DNA of 37,238 bases from an uncultured Acetatifactor sp. (GCA_947581905.1 CANPWC010000002.1:1-37238), one strand, 5' to 3'; counted from the first letter of the stretch, positions 8,812-17,394 are shown. Made by a program: numbers and translations. The notes: generated by a model not told the origin, from the sequence alone.

Positions 8812-9736
8812 TTTCCCCACCTCCTGCGACGCCGCCCAAAAGGCCGACATAATAGCTTTCCAGGCTTTCATCCCTTTCCTTGGCGGAAAGCAGCTCGCAC
8901 CCCTGCCTGGCAAGGGCTTGGGCCAAGCGGGAAAGATTCACCTTGGCATAGACATCCGCCGTCGTATCGTTTAAAACCTTATAATCAATCTTCATCTCGT
9001 CCAACACGCGGACCAGGGCTTTCGTGCTGTCAACCTCCAGGCGGACGCACTTCCTACAGGCGGACTCCAACTCCTCGGCGCTAAGCTCCTTTAGGATGCG
9101 CCCGCCATCCAGGAAGCCGTAATGGGTCGCGAACTTGGAAAGCTCATCCAGAATGTGGCTGGACACAAGGACCGTGATCTGCCGCTCCCTGTTCAGCTTT
9201 AAGATCAGTTCCCGGATTTCAATGATGCCCTGGGGATCCAGCCCGTTTGCCGGTTCGTCCAAAACCAGGAAATCCGGGTCCCCGACCAGGGCTACGGCGA
9301 TTCCCAGCCTCTGGCGCATGCCGAGGGAAAAGTTTTTCACTTTCTTTTTCCCGGCATGGTCCAGCCCCACCAGCTTCAATAGGTCCGAAAGCCCGTCATA
9401 AGAGGGCAGGCCCAAAACCTGGTACTGCTGCCTTAAGTTTTCTTCCGCCGTCAGATCCTGGTAAATGGAGGGCGTTTCCACGACAGCCCCCATCCGCCTG
9501 CGGGATTTTAAGATGTCCTTCTCCGTGTTTTTCCGACCATACAGGGTGTAATCCCCCGAAGTAGGCTCCTGCAGGCCGCAGATCAGGCGGATCAGGGTGG
9601 TCTTGCCAGCGCCGTTTTTCCCCACGAAGCCATAGATCGCCCCTTTCGGGACATTCATCGAAAGATTGTTCAACGCCAGAAAGCCCTTGTAGCTTTTGGT
9701 CAATGCGTTTGTCTTAAGAACATAGTCCATAGACAT
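8804..9736 (-). CDS. ABC transporter ATP-binding protein
   Basis: Walker A GKNGAGKTTL, signature LGMRQRLGIAVALVGDPDFLVLDEPANGLDPQG. Confidence 0.95.
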   Translation of the reverse strand: MSMDYVLKTNALTKSYKGFLALNNLSMNVPKGAIYGFVGKNGAGKTTLIRLICGLQEPTSGDYTLYGRKNTEKDILKSRRRMGAVVETPSIYQDLTAEENLRQQYQVLGLPSYDGLSDLLKLVGLDHAGKKKVKNFSLGMRQRLGIAVALVGDPDFLVLDEPANGLDPQGIIEIRELILKLNRERQITVLVSSHILDELSKFATHYGFLDGGRILKELSAEELESACRKCVRLEVDSTKALVRVLDEMKIDYKVLNDTTADVYAKVNLSRLAQALARQGCELLSAKERDESLESYYVGLLGGVAGGGENA

Positions 9737-9837
9737 ACCTCCTTCACATTTGATACCTGTAGGATATCGGATAACTGTAAAGAAAGCGGCAAAGAAAACA
9801 GTAAAGATATGGTAAAGATGACCTGGGCATCCATCGC

Positions 9838-10497
9838 CTACCGCAGCTTAAACCCAATTCCCCAGACGGCTTCTATACAATCCCCCGCGCCCGCTTCACG
9901 CAGCTTTTTGCGCAAATTGCTGATGTGCATTTTCAGCGAGCTTTCCGTGCAGTCTGGGGTATCCTGGCTGATCCGGTCTAACAACAAAGATTTCGTGACC
10001 ACCTGCGTGGGATTTCGCATAAGGATTTTCAGGATGGCGCTTTCCGTCCTCGTCAGCTTCACCTCCTGGCAGCCTACCGTAACCAGATGGGAAGCGGCAT
10101 CCAGCTGAAGCTGCTTGTAACTGTACACGCAAAGGCTCCCATTCCCTTGTGCATTGCGGAGGTGGACGGCTATCCGGGCCAACAGTTCCTCCCTGTGGAA
10201 TGGCTTCGTGACATAATCCACCGCCCCGCCCAGCAACAGGGCGACCTTTTCCTCCAGGTCCGCCTTGGCGCTCAGGATGATGACCGGGACGTCTTTTATA
10301 TGGGGCAGCACTTCCTCCCCTTCCAAGCCCGGCAGCATCAAATCCAGCAATACCAGGTCCACCTTTGCCTGGGAAAGGACCAACAGGGCCTCGGTTCCGG
10401 AATAGGCGCGCAAGGTCTGATATCCCTCCTTACAAAGCACATCCTCCAAGGCATTTCCAATATGGACATCATCATCAACGATTAAGATCTTCTTCAT
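9838..10497 (-). CDS. Response regulator, OmpR-type winged helix
   Basis: MKKILIVDDDVHIGNALEDVLCKEGYQ...DLVLLDLMLPG; C-terminal trans_reg_C-like VVTKSLLLDRISQDTPDCTESSLKMHISNLRKKL. Start set at 10497; the 331-aa track ORF is over-extended. Confidence 0.93.
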   Translation of the reverse strand: MKKILIVDDDVHIGNALEDVLCKEGYQTLRAYSGTEALLVLSQAKVDLVLLDLMLPGLEGEEVLPHIKDVPVIILSAKADLEEKVALLLGGAVDYVTKPFHREELLARIAVHLRNAQGNGSLCVYSYKQLQLDAASHLVTVGCQEVKLTRTESAILKILMRNPTQVVTKSLLLDRISQDTPDCTESSLKMHISNLRKKLREAGAGDCIEAVWGIGFKLR

Positions 10498-10630
10498 CTT
10501 ATTAAGGCCTCGGCCCGTCCTTTCCCTTTCAAATCTGATGCTTCCCTTAAGAATCATACCATATTCAAGGCTTAATTTCACTATCTTTTTGTGAAATCGC
10601 GTCCAGCAACAGGCAGCGAACGGAAATCTC

Positions 10631-10659
10631 TTTACAGGGGTTTCCTTTTTTAGTATAGT
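10631..10659 (+). promoter_or_regulatory. Sigma70-type promoter upstream of the alpha/beta hydrolase
   Basis: TTTACA (10631-10636), 17-bp spacer, TATAGT (10654-10659). Confidence 0.6.
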
Positions 10660-10802
10660 GAAAGTAGTGCTTCGGAAGATCGACCCCAGGGCAGCAAAAT
10701 AGTATGCCTCTTTTTGTGCCGTGATGGTAAAATTTCTCCTGGGGCGGCTGGCGATTTTACTGATCCGAAGGAAAAAATGGAGCAAAAGGACGGAGGACAG
10801 GT

Positions 10803-11558
10803 ATGTATAACGAAACATTCCAATTTGAGACAAAAGAAATCAAGATTCCCCATAATACGGGGCAGATTTATGCGACGCTCTATCTGCCACAGACAAGCGG
10901 AAAGCGTCCCGCGGTCATCATGAGCCACGGATTCGGAGGTTCCGGCAGAGATTTCCTGATGGAAGGCGCTTATTTCGCGTCCCATGGCTGGGTCGCCCTC
11001 GCTTTCGATTTCTGCGGAGGGGCGCCAAATTCCAGAAGCACCGGAAAAACCTCCAAGATGTCGGTGCTTACGGAGACAGAGGACCTTTTTGCAGTGCTGG
11101 CATATGCCAAATCCCTGGACTACGTGGACGGCTCCCATCTTTACCTGCTTGGCAAAAGCCAGGGCGGCTTCGTAACGGCGCTCGCCGCGGCGAAACGTCC
11201 GGCGGATGTGCGGGGCATCATCCTGTATTACCCCGCGTTCTGCATCCCGGACGACTGGACAAAGCGTCATCCAAATCCGGACGATGTCCCTGAAACAGAA
11301 GAGTTCTGGGGCATCGAGCTTGGAAGCTGTTATTGTCTTGCCGTCCATGGCATGGACCCTTATGAGGCGGTCCGGCATTTCGACAAGGAGGTGCTGATCT
11401 TCCACGGCGACCTGGACCTGATCGTGCCCCTCTCCTATTCCATCCGGCTTAAGGAAACCTACCCGCATGCAAAGCTTATCGTCTACCACGGGGAAGGGCA
11501 TGGCTTCACGCCCGAAAAAGACGCGGAAGCCGCCAAACAGGTCCTTGCATATTTCTAA
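10803..11558 (+). CDS. Alpha/beta hydrolase (dienelactone hydrolase / S9-like family)
   Basis: RPAVIMSHGFGGSGRDF, LLGKSQGGFVTALAAA nucleophile elbow (GKSQGG), FHGDLDLIVPLSYS, YHGEGHGF. Confidence 0.9.
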   Translation: MYNETFQFETKEIKIPHNTGQIYATLYLPQTSGKRPAVIMSHGFGGSGRDFLMEGAYFASHGWVALAFDFCGGAPNSRSTGKTSKMSVLTETEDLFAVLAYAKSLDYVDGSHLYLLGKSQGGFVTALAAAKRPADVRGIILYYPAFCIPDDWTKRHPNPDDVPETEEFWGIELGSCYCLAVHGMDPYEAVRHFDKEVLIFHGDLDLIVPLSYSIRLKETYPHAKLIVYHGEGHGFTPEKDAEAAKQVLAYF

Positions 11559-11626
11559 AGGAAGCTATTTCCAATTATTTTCTTCCCCGGAAATTTTCAT
11601 ATTTCCGTTAAACAACACCTCTCCAT

Positions 11627-14197
11627 TCACGGTCTCTTCCTACCAAGTGTTTTCTCAGGTATGCGAATGCCCGTCCAACCGTCCACATCGCACTGACCAT
11701 AATCATTGTTACCGACCGCCACTACCGTACCATCTGAGCGTAAGCCTACCGTATGGAATTCACCTGCTGCCACCGCCACGATATCCGTCCAACCGTCTAC
11801 ATTGCTTTCACCAAAGCCATTGTAGCTGACCGCCACTACCGTGCCGTCTGAACGCAGACCTACCGTATGGTATTCACCTGCCGCCACCGCCACGATATCT
11901 GCCCAACCATCCACATCGCATTGATTAAAGCCATTGTGACCGACCGCCACTACCGTGCCATCCGAATGCAGACCCACCGTATGGTATCCGCCTGCCGCCA
12001 CCGCCACGATATCCGTCCAATCACCCACACCGCATTGACAACGACCATTGTCACCAACCGCCACTACTGTACCATCTGAACGCAGACCCACCGTATGGTA
12101 TCCGCCTGCCGCCACCGCCACGATATCTGTCCAACCATCCACATTGCATTGATTTAAGCAATTGTAGCCAACCGCCACCACCGTGCCGTCTGAACGCAGA
12201 CCCACCGTATGTTGTTCGCCTGCCACCACCGCCACGATATCCGTCCAATCGTCCACATCGCATTGACCATGGTCATTGTCACCAACCGCCACCACCGTGC
12301 CATCTGAACGCAGACCTACCGTATGGTATTCACCTGTCGCCACCGCCACAATATCCATCCAGTCAGCTACATCATCTTGACCTTTATCATCGTTACCAAC
12401 TGCCGTTACTGTGCCGTTTGATCGCAGACCCACCGTATGACGATCCGCAGACAAGACTGACCGATCTGCAATTTCGTTCCAAAGTTCCATACTACGTGTG
12501 CGGGCATCCTTGTAATCGCCCGCTGATCCAAAGGCAACCGCCGCACCTATATAGTCCTGATTTGCTTGTAGTTTCTCTGCTGCTTTGTACTTACTGGCAG
12601 ACATTATATACTTACCAGCAGAATTAAATACCAGGGGACCCAAATAGGCTATAATGATTACAACCACGGCAATAGCTACTGCTATTATAGTCTGTTTCCT
12701 CCTTTTCTCCGCCTTGATACGCTGTTCCTCGGCCTGGCGTTCCCGCTCTAACTGTTCCGCTTCCGCTGCTGCTTCAATCTCCTTGATTTTCCTTTGTCTC
12801 GCATCTTCCGCCTTATGACGGCTTTCCACAGCTTGGGCGTATGAATCAAGATATCCGCTGATGCTTTCAAACAAGTCGGCCGTATGCTTGTAGTCATCCT
12901 CCGTAAACGCGTTCTGCTTCAATTCTAAAGCATGCTTATAAATACCTTCCCGCCGCTCGTTCTCATTACGGGTGGTAATATACTCTGTATATCCTTTAAG
13001 GGTCGCTTTTAATTTGTCATCTCCAAAACGCATTATTTTTTCATAGTTACTATCATATTCAAAAGATTCTTTACAATATTTTAAACCCTCCTGTTTTCTT
13101 ATCCTTAACTTCGCCATCAATTTCCCAAGGTACGCTTGTGCATTTTCCGGATCTACATCCAACACTCTTTCGCAATACTCATCGGCGCTTTCCCAATCCT
13201 TATCTTCGAGGAACATAAATACACGCTTAAGGAGTGGGGCGATATTGGCATTGCCGCTATACACAACCGTTTCTCTGGCAGTAGCCGGTTCCAGCACATC
13301 CGCTTGTATAATCTTCTTGATACCCCGGATCAAGTCTTGCATAAAACCGAGTTTTCCCATATCCTGCGCCTGCAAATGGGAAAACTCTTCCGGCAAATCA
13401 TAGGGATCCATATCCTTGTATGCCGGAATCAGCATTTTCTTTCCATTGCTCTGCTTCACCAGCGCTAGATAACGGCTCCATTCATTTCTCACCCATACCG
13501 CGTTAAAATACTCAGGTCTCGTACCAAGTACGATCATAATCTTTGATGAATTTAAAGCGGCAAATATATACGGCTCATACGCGGTGCCTAACTTATCTTC
13601 AAGCGTAATACGCGAAAAAAACACTTTGAAACCTTCTTGTGTCAGATGGTGGAACAGATCGTTGGCAAGAACACTATCCTGCGTCCGCCTGCCATTCTGG
13701 TCTGTTTCCTTATAACAGATGAAGATATCGAAAGGTTTTTCTTTCTCCGAAATACTCAGGATGCCTTTCTGGATTTCATCGATTGCTTTCGCATCGTTCT
13801 CATAAATCGCTTTTTGGGCTGCGTCGGCATACTGCAGGGCTGATTTGTAATCCTCATCAGCAAAAACAGATGTAAACTGCGTGCGGTTGACGGTAGGCAC
13901 TCGCTTATGGGAAACAGGATCCTCTACATACTCAACACCGTACCGGCAAAGCACGAGCGACCAGTATGCCTCGGCATCCATGCGATCCTCATTCAAGATC
14001 TGCTCATAGATGCCTGTAGCCTTGTCATACTCGTTGTTCCGGCGAAAATGGTTAGCCCTGTCGTACAAATTTGCCTTTTTATCGTCATCCAGACGTGGCA
14101 GCGTCTGCCTGGTACCGCAGGAATCGCATACGCCAACGGTTGCACCGGGCTCAAACTCAATGGTCCCGCCACATATTTTACACTTAAAGATTGCCAT
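11627..14197 (-). CDS. Zinc ribbon - TPR-like - TIR domain - TM - RCC1-like repeat protein (856 aa)
   Basis: N-terminal CKICGG...CDSCG zinc ribbon; TIR segment PFDIFICYKETDQNGRRTQDSVLANDLFHHLTQEGFKVFFSRITLEDKLGTAYEPYIFAALNSSKIMIVLGTRPEYFNAVWVRNEWSRYLALV; TM TIIAVAIAVVVIIIAYLGPLVF; seven HTVGLRSDGTVVAVG repeats. SD AAGGAGAAAGG upstream of ATG 14197. Confidence 0.92.
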   Translation of the reverse strand: MAIFKCKICGGTIEFEPGATVGVCDSCGTRQTLPRLDDDKKANLYDRANHFRRNNEYDKATGIYEQILNEDRMDAEAYWSLVLCRYGVEYVEDPVSHKRVPTVNRTQFTSVFADEDYKSALQYADAAQKAIYENDAKAIDEIQKGILSISEKEKPFDIFICYKETDQNGRRTQDSVLANDLFHHLTQEGFKVFFSRITLEDKLGTAYEPYIFAALNSSKIMIVLGTRPEYFNAVWVRNEWSRYLALVKQSNGKKMLIPAYKDMDPYDLPEEFSHLQAQDMGKLGFMQDLIRGIKKIIQADVLEPATARETVVYSGNANIAPLLKRVFMFLEDKDWESADEYCERVLDVDPENAQAYLGKLMAKLRIRKQEGLKYCKESFEYDSNYEKIMRFGDDKLKATLKGYTEYITTRNENERREGIYKHALELKQNAFTEDDYKHTADLFESISGYLDSYAQAVESRHKAEDARQRKIKEIEAAAEAEQLERERQAEEQRIKAEKRRKQTIIAVAIAVVVIIIAYLGPLVFNSAGKYIMSASKYKAAEKLQANQDYIGAAVAFGSAGDYKDARTRSMELWNEIADRSVLSADRHTVGLRSNGTVTAVGNDDKGQDDVADWMDIVAVATGEYHTVGLRSDGTVVAVGDNDHGQCDVDDWTDIVAVVAGEQHTVGLRSDGTVVAVGYNCLNQCNVDGWTDIVAVAAGGYHTVGLRSDGTVVAVGDNGRCQCGVGDWTDIVAVAAGGYHTVGLHSDGTVVAVGHNGFNQCDVDGWADIVAVAAGEYHTVGLRSDGTVVAVSYNGFGESNVDGWTDIVAVAAGEFHTVGLRSDGTVVAVGNNDYGQCDVDGWTGIRIPEKTLGRKRP
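11665..12451 (-). repeat. Tandem 114-bp (38-aa) RCC1-like coding repeats, seven HTVGL units
   Basis: Consensus WTDIVAVAAGxxHTVGLRSDGTVVAVGxNxxxQCDVDG. DNA copies of CCGCCACTACCGTGCCATCTGAACGCAGACC recur every 114 bp. Confidence 0.93.
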
Positions 14198-14264
14198 AGA
14201 TAACCCTTTCTCCTTGTCTTACGTTTTATTATGAGCCACAATACCAGCAGCATGTCGTTTCCAA

Positions 14265-14981
14265 TCATCTTTTTATAGCCTGATAGATCTCCTGAGCGAC
14301 GGTCTTCATGGCTCCTCCAATGCATGGAACACAGTCACCGATCAGCTCAAAGACCACCTCAGGCGCCATGCGCTGCAAAACTTTGCCGAAAGGTTCTTTT
14401 TCTTTAAAATTACCATTATCTTTTATTTTATCTTTTAAAACATTCCATATTTGTTGTATATCCGTTTCATCTTCTGAAATCGCCACCATCAAATCCAAAA
14501 AATAACTGAGAGGAACCTGTAATAAGTTTGCCGTCAATTGCGCTTCAATGAACCCGCCTCTTGTCTCGATCGCGTTTTTTAATTCTAGATACAAATTTCT
14601 GTCAGGAATAGATAGTTTGATTTTCCCATTTTCATATACGGCTCTGTCGGAAATACGTTTAAACGATTCTTTCCAGTCAAACTTTTCATATGGATACAGC
14701 AATTCCTTTTTTACTTTAAGAGAACTAATTTTAGATTGTGTAATGCCAAGTAGTTTAGAGAGCGTATAATCACTGTATTGGGTAAAATCATCCTCGTCCT
14801 TATCTAAAATCTGCTCAAGATAGATGGAAAAGAGCAACGTTTCAAAATCTGATTTTGTCATCGTGCCAAAATTAGCGCAGTAATATCTCTCCGCTATTTT
14901 GTCAAACGCGTTTGCTTTAGCTTTCTCATCTGGAAAATATTCTTCGTACTTTCTATGTATTTCCTCTTTTGACCACGTCAT
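14265..14981 (-). CDS. Uncharacterised protein with HTH-like segment
   Basis: MTWSKEEIHRKYEEYFPDEKAKANAFDKIAERYYC...YSDYTLSKLLGITQSKISSLKVKKELLYPY. ATGA 4-bp overlap with the upstream gene. Confidence 0.75.
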   Translation of the reverse strand: MTWSKEEIHRKYEEYFPDEKAKANAFDKIAERYYCANFGTMTKSDFETLLFSIYLEQILDKDEDDFTQYSDYTLSKLLGITQSKISSLKVKKELLYPYEKFDWKESFKRISDRAVYENGKIKLSIPDRNLYLELKNAIETRGGFIEAQLTANLLQVPLSYFLDLMVAISEDETDIQQIWNVLKDKIKDNGNFKEKEPFGKVLQRMAPEVVFELIGDCVPCIGGAMKTVAQEIYQAIKR

Positions 14982-15697
14982 AATCCAATTTCTCCTTTCA
15001 GTAATCTGCATTTCTTATTCCTGGCTTCAACAAGGACCACAATACCGTCAGCAAGAGTCTTCGCCTGATCTGTCTCATCCATCGCAACAGTGTCAACCAA
15101 TTCTTTCATTTTGGCAGCAATTTCCACCTCAAGGGAGGAAAGCGCATCATTTGACACCGGATCAGAATAGCGTACCGCTTCATAAACCCTTTTACACGCC
15201 GCTCTGGCTTCACTGCTTTTCGTGCTGGCCATTAAGCTTTCCACATCAACGGTAAGGTTTTTGATAAAGGTGGTCCTCTCGTTTATTTTTTCTTCAACCT
15301 GGCTGACCGTGCCAGCGGTCCATATCATCTTTATCATGACTATGGTCTGAAAAGATAGAAGAATGACACAGATGATCGCGGCGATCCATATTGGGAATTC
15401 AGGAATCAGCAGAACCGCACCTCCGGCAATAAGTGTACAGACAAGTACAAATCGGCTTATGGAAATCAGTGCCAGATTATAGAATAATTTTTGGAGGCTC
15501 TCCGCCTTGAACGCCATGTAAACGCAGGCAAGATTACCGATAAATGCCACAAGGACAAACGTCCATATAACCCAGAAGCGCGAATCATAACGCATCACAT
15601 ATACTGGGATAAAGGAGCGCATAAGAAACACGATTGCATTAAACGCCACCAATATAATTCCCCATATCAGGGCATAAGTGTTAAAATTCTTTTTCAT
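14978..15697 (-). CDS. Four-TM membrane protein with C-terminal helical cytosolic domain
   Basis: Four hydrophobic segments in the first about 125 aa, then a charged helical tail. Starts 17 bp after the SPFH gene stop. Confidence 0.8.
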   Translation of the reverse strand: MKKNFNTYALIWGIILVAFNAIVFLMRSFIPVYVMRYDSRFWVIWTFVLVAFIGNLACVYMAFKAESLQKLFYNLALISISRFVLVCTLIAGGAVLLIPEFPIWIAAIICVILLSFQTIVMIKMIWTAGTVSQVEEKINERTTFIKNLTVDVESLMASTKSSEARAACKRVYEAVRYSDPVSNDALSSLEVEIAAKMKELVDTVAMDETDQAKTLADGIVVLVEARNKKCRLLKGEIGL

Positions 15698-15714
15698 TGT
15701 ACATCCTCCATATT

Positions 15715-16869
15715 CTAAAGGATTTCAGAAAGCAGTTTCTCTTTTATCTGAGCGAATTCCTCTTCTGTCATAAGCCCTGCTTCTTTCATTACAGACAGTT
15801 TTTCAATCTTCACCTTGAATGCCGCCATATCATCGGCTGTTTGCGCCGACTGCGAAGGCTGTGTTGACGTAGGCATAGCATTTACCGCATCCGTGACTGT
15901 ACTGACCGTACCACTGACCATTCCTCCGATCGCACCGCCGATGCCTGCCATCGTACCGAGCCCGATACCCATATTGGTAAACTGTCCTACGGCTTCATTC
16001 TGTGCAACCTGCCCAGCGACGTCAAAAGCGCGCTCCTGCTGATAGGTATAACCCTCCTGTGCACGTTTCGTCGCCTGTGCCTGAGAATCAATCACTACTT
16101 TCTGCGCCTCAGTCTGCGCATGGATAATATCCGTCTGTTGACGAAGCTTTGCCTCGGCGATGTCCGCATACTGTCGGAAATGGAGCCACTTAAATTTTTC
16201 ATATTGCCTGTCCCCATCCGGCTTAACGACATTGGTTACAAAAAAGCGTTCCAAAGAGACACCGTAATCAGCAAAGTCCGGAATCAGTTGCTTGTGTAAG
16301 GCCTCTGAAAACACTACCAGATTTTCGTCTATTTCGAAAATGTTAATAGCATTTGATTTCATTGCCTGAGCAATGTATGTTTTTACTTTCGTCATTAGGA
16401 AAGCACGAAAGAAAGACACCAGTTTCTGCTGTCCAAGATTCTTTTCCGTACCGACCAGCTTAAGGAGTAATTTGCGACTATCTTCCGCACGTAGGCTCAT
16501 TTCTCCTGAAGCACCAATAGAGATTGGGAAATTGTATGTAGGTTCTATATATTGCACCTTACTGTCGGTTCCCCATTTAATAGACATTTGCTCGGTCTTG
16601 TTGATGTAATAAACCTCGCAGTGAAACGGTGTCTGGCCGCCAGTTGACCAGTTCAGCATTTTTCCCAGCTTTGGAATATTCTGCGTTTCCAGCGTATAAC
16701 GACCAGGGCCAAATAAATCGAGCGCCTGACCGTTCAAAAAGAAAATCGCCTCTTGGCTTTCGTGAACGATCAACTGAGTCAGACTGTTAAAATCTTCGCA
16801 TGGATGCTTCCATATAAATGTGCTATTGTCACCTTCGTATTTGATAACCTCTGTTATCGGCATTCCCAT
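15715..16869 (-). CDS. SPFH-domain (YdjI-like) protein with C-terminal SHOCT-like motif
   Basis: ATG at 16869 preceded by AGGCGGTG (the track start at 16896 is TTG). MPITEVIKYEGDNSTFIWKHPCEDFNSLTQLIVHESQEAIFFLNGQALDLFGPGRYTLETQNIP; C-terminus VEKLSVMKEAGLMTEEEFAQIKEKLLSEI-type SHOCT. Confidence 0.88.
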   Translation of the reverse strand: MGMPITEVIKYEGDNSTFIWKHPCEDFNSLTQLIVHESQEAIFFLNGQALDLFGPGRYTLETQNIPKLGKMLNWSTGGQTPFHCEVYYINKTEQMSIKWGTDSKVQYIEPTYNFPISIGASGEMSLRAEDSRKLLLKLVGTEKNLGQQKLVSFFRAFLMTKVKTYIAQAMKSNAINIFEIDENLVVFSEALHKQLIPDFADYGVSLERFFVTNVVKPDGDRQYEKFKWLHFRQYADIAEAKLRQQTDIIHAQTEAQKVVIDSQAQATKRAQEGYTYQQERAFDVAGQVAQNEAVGQFTNMGIGLGTMAGIGGAIGGMVSGTVSTVTDAVNAMPTSTQPSQSAQTADDMAAFKVKIEKLSVMKEAGLMTEEEFAQIKEKLLSEIL

Positions 16870-16902
16870 TTTCACCGCCTTCTTAGTAGTTGGCAAATAA
16901 GC

Positions 16903-17041
16903 GTACTTTCCTGCTAACTAAAATAAATAGCCAAAAATATGTAAAACGGTGAAATTATTTACTCGCAAGATATGGAAATCCGCGTAAAATTGTGTTATAT
17001 TATAATTGATTTTATAAATATTACATTTGGCAGGAAAGTAC
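16903..17041. repeat. Perfect 12-bp inverted repeat flanking an AT-rich upstream segment
   Basis: GTACTTTCCTGC at 16903-16914 and its exact reverse complement GCAGGAAAGTAC at 17030-17041, enclosing 115 bp. Confidence 0.85.
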
Positions 17042-17064
17042 ACGTTCCTGTAAAATATCCCCAA

Positions 17065-17316
17065 TTACAACAACTTAGCATTTTCGTAAATCACCGCCCG
17101 GCAGCGGAAAGTGGAGAGTGCCATCCCGCACTCCTTCGCCGCAGCCGTGCCGGTGATTTTCTTTGTTTTCCAACACTGGTGGGCGCTGTTGAAGTCCTCC
17201 GGCAATGACCGGGACGGTCTTCCGAAACGCAGTCCGTAGTTCACATATAGAAAAGGCAAGCGGTAACGGAAATAATGAGTCTGGCTATCGAAAAGGCACA
17301 TACGCTTTTTAGGCAA
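17065..17316 (-). pseudogene. C-terminal remnant of a serine recombinase/resolvase
   Basis: GLRFGRPSRSLPEDFNSAHQCWKTKKITGTAAAKECGMALSTFRCRAVIYE resembles the resolvase C-terminal HTH (GRP..LP..F...W....IT...AA...GM...TF). No catalytic domain upstream. Confidence 0.65.
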
Positions 17317-17394
17317 TCGCCCTTTCCGGAATCTTTCTGGTAAAGCTGGTGGTGTTGGCAGCCCGCAAGGCGGGCAACATGCAAATTATTAAAT

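Noticed and set aside
11867-12263. Short ORFs on both strands across the RCC1 repeats
   Set aside because: Out-of-frame products of the 114-bp coding repeat, not independent genes.
11665-12451. CRISPR array or non-coding satellite
   Set aside because: Regular 114-bp periodicity, but the repeats are in frame within a coding sequence, lack unique spacers and translate to RCC1-like units.
11627-16869. Classification as canonical Thoeris
   Set aside because: No SIR2/SLOG ThsA-like partner is visible, and the TIR protein is a large membrane-anchored multidomain protein unlike ThsB.
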